DNA of 9,786 nucleotides from the NCBI GenBank assembly GCA_903932565.1, contig CAIZGQ010000607.1, positions 1 through 9,786 on the forward strand, given 5' to 3'. Within the stretch, counting starts at the first letter, position 1. Each line of letters starts with the position of its first letter. Positions 6,256 to 9,786 of the stretch are shown one piece after another. The notes under the pieces were generated by a model that was not told the origin of the DNA, made no database searches, and saw only the letters and a program-made list of their open reading frames with translations. The stretch comes from an uncultured Hyphomicrobiales bacterium (GTDB lineage: Bacteria; Pseudomonadota; Alphaproteobacteria; Rhizobiales; Beijerinckiaceae). Both the position numbers and the translations under genes were made by a program.

Positions 6256-7869
6256 ATGAACGACGCTGGCAGCTTTGACTACATCATCGTGGGTGCGGGC
6301 TCGGCTGGGTGCGTACTTGCCAACCGGCTGTCCGAAAACCCGCGCAACAAGGTCCTGTTGCTCGAAGCCGGCGGCAACGACAACTGGATCTGGTTTCACA
6401 TCCCCGTCGGTTACCTCTTTGCGATCGGAAATCCACGCGCCGATTGGCTCTTCAAGACAGAGCCTGTGCCGGGTCTGAATGGACGGGCGCTGAACTACCC
6501 AAGAGGTCGTGTTCTTGGAGGTTCATCGGCCATCAATGCAATGATTTACATGCGCGGACAGGCGGCGGACTACGACGGTTGGCGGCAACTTGGCCTATCC
6601 GGATGGGCATGGGATGATGTGCTGCCGTTTTTTCGCAAGCATGAGGATCATTTTGCCGGGTCATCCGCTTTACATGGTTCGGGCGGGCAGTGGCGGGTGG
6701 AAGAAACCCGCATGCGTTGGGATATTCTGGACGCTGTGCGCGACGCGGCACAGGAAATCGGCGTACCGGTTACGCCGGATTTCAACACAGGCGACAATTC
6801 CGGTGCTGCCTACTTTCAAGTGAACCAGAAGACCGGACGACGCTGGAGTGCAGCCCGAGGCTTTCTGAAGCCGGCTCGCAACCGTCCAAATCTGCGCGTG
6901 CTCACCGGTGTGATCGTCAATCAAATTCTGACGCAGCATCAGCGCGCCACCGGCGTCTCGTTCGTCAAAGATGGCGCAGCATGGACCGCGTCCGCAGACG
7001 GGGAAATTGTGCTGTCGTCAGGGTCCGTGGGCACGCCCCGCATTCTGGAGCTCTCCGGGATCGGACAAGCTGACCGTCTCGCACGATCCGGTATCAAGCC
7101 TGTTGTCGAGCTACCGGGCGTTGGCGAAAATCTGCAGGATCATTTGCAGTTGCGTCCGATCTTCAAGGTCAAAAACTGCAAGACCCTCAATGTCGAATAT
7201 CAATCCCTGGCAAAACGCGCGTGGATGGGGCTTGAATATGCACTGTTTCGGCGCGGCCCGCTGACAATGGCGCCTTCACAGCTCGGCATTTTCGCAAAGT
7301 CCAGCGCTGACTACGAAACGCCCAACGTGCAATTCCACGTTCAGCCGCTCTCGCTCGACAAGTTTGGCGAACCCATGCACGATTTTGGCGCGATTACGCT
7401 CAGTGTTTGCAACCTGCGTCCGACGAGCCGCGGGTCGATTCACATCGACGATACGAACCCCACGGCAGCTCCAAAAATCCAGCCCAATTATTTATCGACA
7501 GACGCAGACCTGCAGGTTGCGGCAGACTCGATCAAATTGGCACGTCGCTTGGCAGGTGCGCCCTCGCTCAAACGATACGAGTTGGAAGAATTCAAACCGG
7601 GCCCATCCTTGACGAGCGATGACGACTTGCGGAAGGCAGCAGGCGATATTGGAACAACAATTTTTCATCCGGTTGGCACAGCCAAGATGGGACGAGACAC
7701 AGATCCGATGGCCGTGGTCGACGATCGCCTGCGTGTCCGGGGTATTCGTGGACTGCGCATTGCGGACGCATCCGTCATGCCGCTCATCACATCGGGAAAC
7801 ACAAACTCACCGACAATCATGATTGCCGAAAAAGCATCCACGATGATGATGGAAGATCAGCGAAAATGA
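6256..7869 (+). CDS. GMC-family FAD-dependent oxidoreductase (choline/alcohol dehydrogenase-like)
   Basis: Encodes a 537-residue glucose-methanol-choline oxidoreductase, which oxidises a primary alcohol to an aldehyde with FAD. The FAD-binding motif is at the N terminus: FDYIIVGAGSAGCVLANRLS, with GAGSAG at residues 13-18, followed by VLLLEAGG. Further family signatures are PRGRVLGGSSAINAMIYMRG, then GSVGTPRILELSGIG, then LPGVGENLQDH, and near the C terminus FHPVGTAKMG with the catalytic His at 471. SGNTNSPTIMIAEKAS supplies the partner Asn (517 or 515). Length and all motifs are normal, so it should be active. Motifs resemble BetA/AlkJ-type dehydrogenases, but substrate cannot be read from sequence and no betB, betI or transporter is adjacent. 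It is divergent from the YfhO-like gene and 81 bp ahead of mmcB on the same strand. Confidence 0.93.
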   Translation: MNDAGSFDYIIVGAGSAGCVLANRLSENPRNKVLLLEAGGNDNWIWFHIPVGYLFAIGNPRADWLFKTEPVPGLNGRALNYPRGRVLGGSSAINAMIYMRGQAADYDGWRQLGLSGWAWDDVLPFFRKHEDHFAGSSALHGSGGQWRVEETRMRWDILDAVRDAAQEIGVPVTPDFNTGDNSGAAYFQVNQKTGRRWSAARGFLKPARNRPNLRVLTGVIVNQILTQHQRATGVSFVKDGAAWTASADGEIVLSSGSVGTPRILELSGIGQADRLARSGIKPVVELPGVGENLQDHLQLRPIFKVKNCKTLNVEYQSLAKRAWMGLEYALFRRGPLTMAPSQLGIFAKSSADYETPNVQFHVQPLSLDKFGEPMHDFGAITLSVCNLRPTSRGSIHIDDTNPTAAPKIQPNYLSTDADLQVAADSIKLARRLAGAPSLKRYELEEFKPGPSLTSDDDLRKAAGDIGTTIFHPVGTAKMGRDTDPMAVVDDRLRVRGIRGLRIADASVMPLITSGNTNSPTIMIAEKASTMMMEDQRK

Positions 7870-7950
7870 CCGTACGACAGGCTTGAGCTGGACAAGGAAA
7901 GATCGCGTGGTCATTCTTAACGACGCATAATCCGGCCTGAGGATGTTGGA

Positions 7951-8424
7951 ATGGCCCTTGTAAAAACGGTCACGGTCCCAAACGACGGACGGCAATCGGA
8001 AACTGCACAACTCGTGGTGCGGGGCGTCCGGCGTCTGTTGCGCGCCAGCGGGTTGGCATCCGTGGTTGAATTGCCGCTGGTCAGTGGGCGACGTGCTGAT
8101 GTGGTCGCGCTGGCTCCGGATGGCTCAATCCTCATTGTTGAGGTGAAATCGTCAGCCGCAGATTTTCGGAGCGACAGAAAGTGGCCAGAGTATCGGCTGC
8201 ACTGCGATCGATTCTATTTCGCGTTTCCAGCAAATCTCGATGCAGGGATGTTTCCCGACGATGCAGGCCTCATTGCCGCCGATGCCTACGGGGCAGAATA
8301 TCTTCGTGAGGCGCCGGTCCACCGCATCAGTGGCGCCGGGCGGCGCGCGCTGATCCTTCGGTTTGGGCTGGCTGCTGCTGATCGACTTCATAACGCCGTC
8401 GACCCGGACGCGCTTCGGTTTTGA
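7951..8424 (+). CDS. mmcB: MmcB-family DNA repair protein (PD-(D/E)XK-like nuclease fold)
   Basis: Encodes a 157-residue protein of the MmcB family. The Caulobacter member is an SOS-induced gene contributing to mitomycin C resistance. The core has a restriction-endonuclease-like pattern: Asp50 in GRRADVVAL, a short turn, then Glu64-Val-Lys66 in ILIVEVKSSAADFR, i.e. D-x13-E-x-K. KWPEYRLHCDRFYFAFP follows. This suggests a metal-dependent nuclease-type active site. Start ATG at 7951 is supported by GAGGA at 7939-7943 with a 7-nt spacer. I found no alphaproteobacterial LexA box (GTTC-N7-GTTC or GAAC-N7-GAAC) in 7870-7950, so SOS control from its own promoter is not evident. It converges on actR with a single base between stop codons. 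Family assignment is strong and biochemical activity inferred. Confidence 0.88.
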   Translation: MALVKTVTVPNDGRQSETAQLVVRGVRRLLRASGLASVVELPLVSGRRADVVALAPDGSILIVEVKSSAADFRSDRKWPEYRLHCDRFYFAFPANLDAGMFPDDAGLIAADAYGAEYLREAPVHRISGAGRRALILRFGLAAADRLHNAVDPDALRF

Positions 8425-8425
8425 C

Positions 8426-9028
8426 TCAGCGCGGTGCCCGTTTTGCCAAAATACGCTGCAGGGTTCGGCGATGCATATTCAAGCGTCGAGCCGTCTCTGA
8501 GACATTGCGCGAGCAAAGCTCATAAACGCGCTGAATATGTTCCCAGCGGACACGATCAGCCGACATCGGATTTTCGGGAAGCTCAGCTTTGTCATGGCGA
8601 GACGCCATGAGCGCCGCATAGATTTCATCTGCGTCAGCCGGCTTTGCAAGATAATCAAATGCCCCAAGTTTCACGGCCGTCACTGCAGTGACGATGTTTC
8701 CATATCCCGTGAGGATTATTCCCCGTGCCTCTGGGCGACGAGCTTTCAGCTCTGAAATGACATCGAGGCCGTTGCCGTCCGTCAAACGCATATCGATGAC
8801 GGCGTAGGATGGTGATTCTGTCGCAATCGCATGCATGCCGGTTGACACAGATTCTGCAATGACGACGCGGAACCCGCGAAGCTCCATGGCGCGAGCTAGA
8901 CGCGTGACGAAGGGCTTGTCATCATCGACCAGTAGGAGTGTGGCCCCATCGGGGGTCTGAGGCGCCAAGATAGCAGCTCCAGGGGCTGCCGACGGCGAGT
9001 CCTGCCTTGATGTGCTTTCGTTTCTCAT
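8426..9028 (-). CDS. actR: Redox response regulator ActR/RegA/PrrA family
   Basis: Encodes a 200-residue transcriptional response regulator, partner of ActS, which in alphaproteobacteria tunes respiration, carbon and nitrogen metabolism or acid tolerance to redox state. The receiver domain shows LLLVDDD (acidic pocket near Asp35-37), phospho-acceptor Asp79 in YAVIDMRLTDGNGLD, Thr107 in ILTGYGN and Lys129 in DYLAKPADADE. The family-specific linker ENPMSADRVRWEHIQRVYE precedes a Fis-type helix-turn-helix, NVSETARRLNMHRRTLQRIL, nearly invariant in RegA/ActR. The ATG at 9028 has AGAGG 7 nt upstream. A GTG at 9079 would add 17 residues and overlap the actS stop by 4 bp, but the added residues do not resemble the family. 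It lies 47 bp after actS and is probably cotranscribed with it. Confidence 0.95.
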   Translation of the reverse strand: MRNESTSRQDSPSAAPGAAILAPQTPDGATLLLVDDDKPFVTRLARAMELRGFRVVIAESVSTGMHAIATESPSYAVIDMRLTDGNGLDVISELKARRPEARGIILTGYGNIVTAVTAVKLGAFDYLAKPADADEIYAALMASRHDKAELPENPMSADRVRWEHIQRVYELCSRNVSETARRLNMHRRTLQRILAKRAPR

Positions 9029-9035
9029 AGGATGG

Positions 9036-9040
9036 CCTCT
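9036..9040 (-). promoter_or_regulatory. Ribosome binding site of actR
   Basis: On the minus strand AGAGG lies 7 nt before the ATG at 9028. The competing GTG at 9079 has only a weak purine stretch. This favours the shorter, family-length ActR. Confidence 0.5.
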
Positions 9041-9075
9041 ATTCTGCGCCAATACGCTGCGCAACTTGAACGCAT

Positions 9076-9786
9076 TCACGAGCGTCCACGTTCAAATACG
9101 CTTCTTGGCCACACAACGATCACTCTGGCCCCAAATTCGGGTGGAATAGCGTTAGTTGTCGAGACTGTCGCACCAGATCGCTCGAGAAGGGTTTTTGCGA
9201 TGAACAGTCCGAGCCCAAGCCCAGCGCCCTCGTCCGACTTTGACTTTCGCTGGGGCCCGCGCGTCGTCACATAGGGTTCGCCGAGCCTCGTCAGAACATC
9301 TGACGAAAAGCCGGGGCCATCGTCAGCAATCGATATTCGCACGTGATCCTGCGTCCAGCTGGCCTCGATCCGAACCTCAACAAGTGAGAAATCGATAGCA
9401 TTTTCAACGAGGTTGCCGAGACCATAGAGAATGCCGGGATTTCTGATGCAGACAGGTTCGGGTCGCTCGCCCGTGTGCGCTGTGACGACCTTCGTTCCGA
9501 AATCGCGTTGCGGCCCCACAACCTCCTCAAGCAAATGGGCCACCGACATTTCATCCAAGAGTGAGGGCTCTTCGGTCCCCAGCGAAGCGATCTTGGACAG
9601 AATTGTGCGGCACCGCTGTGCCTCCTGCGACAACAGTTCAATATCGTCACGGATTTCGCCTGATTCTGGGGCAATCCGCAGTAGCTCCTTCAGAACGAGC
9701 GTGATTGTCGCCAACGGAGTTCCGAGCTCATGGGCGGCGGCAGCGGCGAGCCCGTCCAATTGTGTGAGATGCTGCTCGCGCGCCAG
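9076..9786 (-). CDS. actS: Redox sensor histidine kinase ActS/RegB/PrrB family, C-terminal fragment
   Basis: The last 236 codons are present and the frame is still open at the right edge. The visible part begins LAREQHLTQLDGLAAAAAHE and continues LGTPLATITL, the RegB/ActS H-box with the autophosphorylated His (complement of 9730-9732). Exactly 40 residues later is Cys in EAQRCRTIL (complement of 9610-9612), matching the spacing of His225 and redox-active Cys265 of Rhodobacter capsulatus RegB. The ATPase domain shows the N-box GLGNLVENAIDFS, G1 IADDGPGFS and G2 EGAGLGLGLFIAKTLL. The N-terminal membrane domain and its quinone-sensing motif lie outside the window. An internal TTG at 9759 falls just before the H-box and is not a start. 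The gene is followed by actR on the same strand. The pair forms a phosphorelay; identification is firm, input domain unseen. Confidence 0.94.
   Translation of the reverse strand: MAREQHLTQLDGLAAAAAHELGTPLATITLVLKELLRIAPESGEIRDDIELLSQEAQRCRTILSKIASLGTEEPSLLDEMSVAHLLEEVVGPQRDFGTKVVTAHTGERPEPVCIRNPGILYGLGNLVENAIDFSLVEVRIEASWTQDHVRISIADDGPGFSSDVLTRLGEPYVTTRGPQRKSKSDEGAGLGLGLFIAKTLLERSGATVSTTNAIPPEFGARVIVVWPRSVFERGRS

Noticed and set aside
8425..8445. Possible terminator after mmcB (CGG-TGC-CCG followed by TTTT)
   Set aside because: The stem is only three base pairs and lies in the actR coding end, which is too weak to call.
1..9786. Mobile element, prophage, CRISPR array, tRNA or toxin-antitoxin module
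   Set aside because: No transposase, integrase, spaced direct repeats, tRNA cloverleaf or small toxin/antitoxin gene pair was seen. Genes are housekeeping or common chromosomal accessory genes.

Overview
The window looks like chromosomal DNA of an alphaproteobacterium, most likely of the order Hyphomicrobiales (Rhizobiales). The case rests on an rpmH-rnpA-yidC-yihA block, an ActS/ActR (RegB/RegA) redox two-component pair with near-canonical motifs, an MmcB-family DNA repair gene, moderately high GC and compact gene packing. I would not name a genus. No IS element, phage gene, CRISPR array, tRNA, rRNA or integration scar is visible.

Layout. Positions 1-143 (minus) hold the first 47 codons of a flavoprotein-type oxidoreductase that runs off the left edge. 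A non-coding region of 378 bp (144-521) separates it from the divergent rpmH. It carries a good sigma70-type promoter (323-351), a perfect 21-bp inverted repeat upstream of it, and a leader of about 160 nt with short hairpins. Next come rpmH (L34), rnpA (RNase P protein), yidC (membrane insertase) and yihA/engB (ribosome-assembly GTPase), all on plus. This is a translation and membrane-biogenesis operon.

A convergent gene of 791 codons (3727-6102, minus) follows. It encodes a polytopic YfhO/GT-C-like membrane protein, and its 3' end overlaps yihA by 50 bp. A 153-bp divergent intergenic region leads to a plus-strand GMC-family FAD oxidoreductase (6256-7869) and then to mmcB (7951-8424). mmcB converges on actR (8426-9028, minus) with one base between the stop codons. 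Upstream of actR on the same strand is actS (9076-9786), cut by the right edge.

How the genes work together. The first four plus-strand genes form one housekeeping unit. ActS and ActR form a redox-responsive phosphorelay, and the cysteine corresponding to the known RegB redox switch is present. The YfhO-like protein, the GMC oxidoreductase and MmcB have no obvious shared pathway. I see no convincing new multi-gene system. The signals most worth checking are small: mutually exclusive hairpins just before the yihA start, structured rpmH upstream and leader DNA, a glycine-to-serine change in the dinucleotide-binding motif of the left-edge flavoprotein, and unusually tight convergent gene ends.
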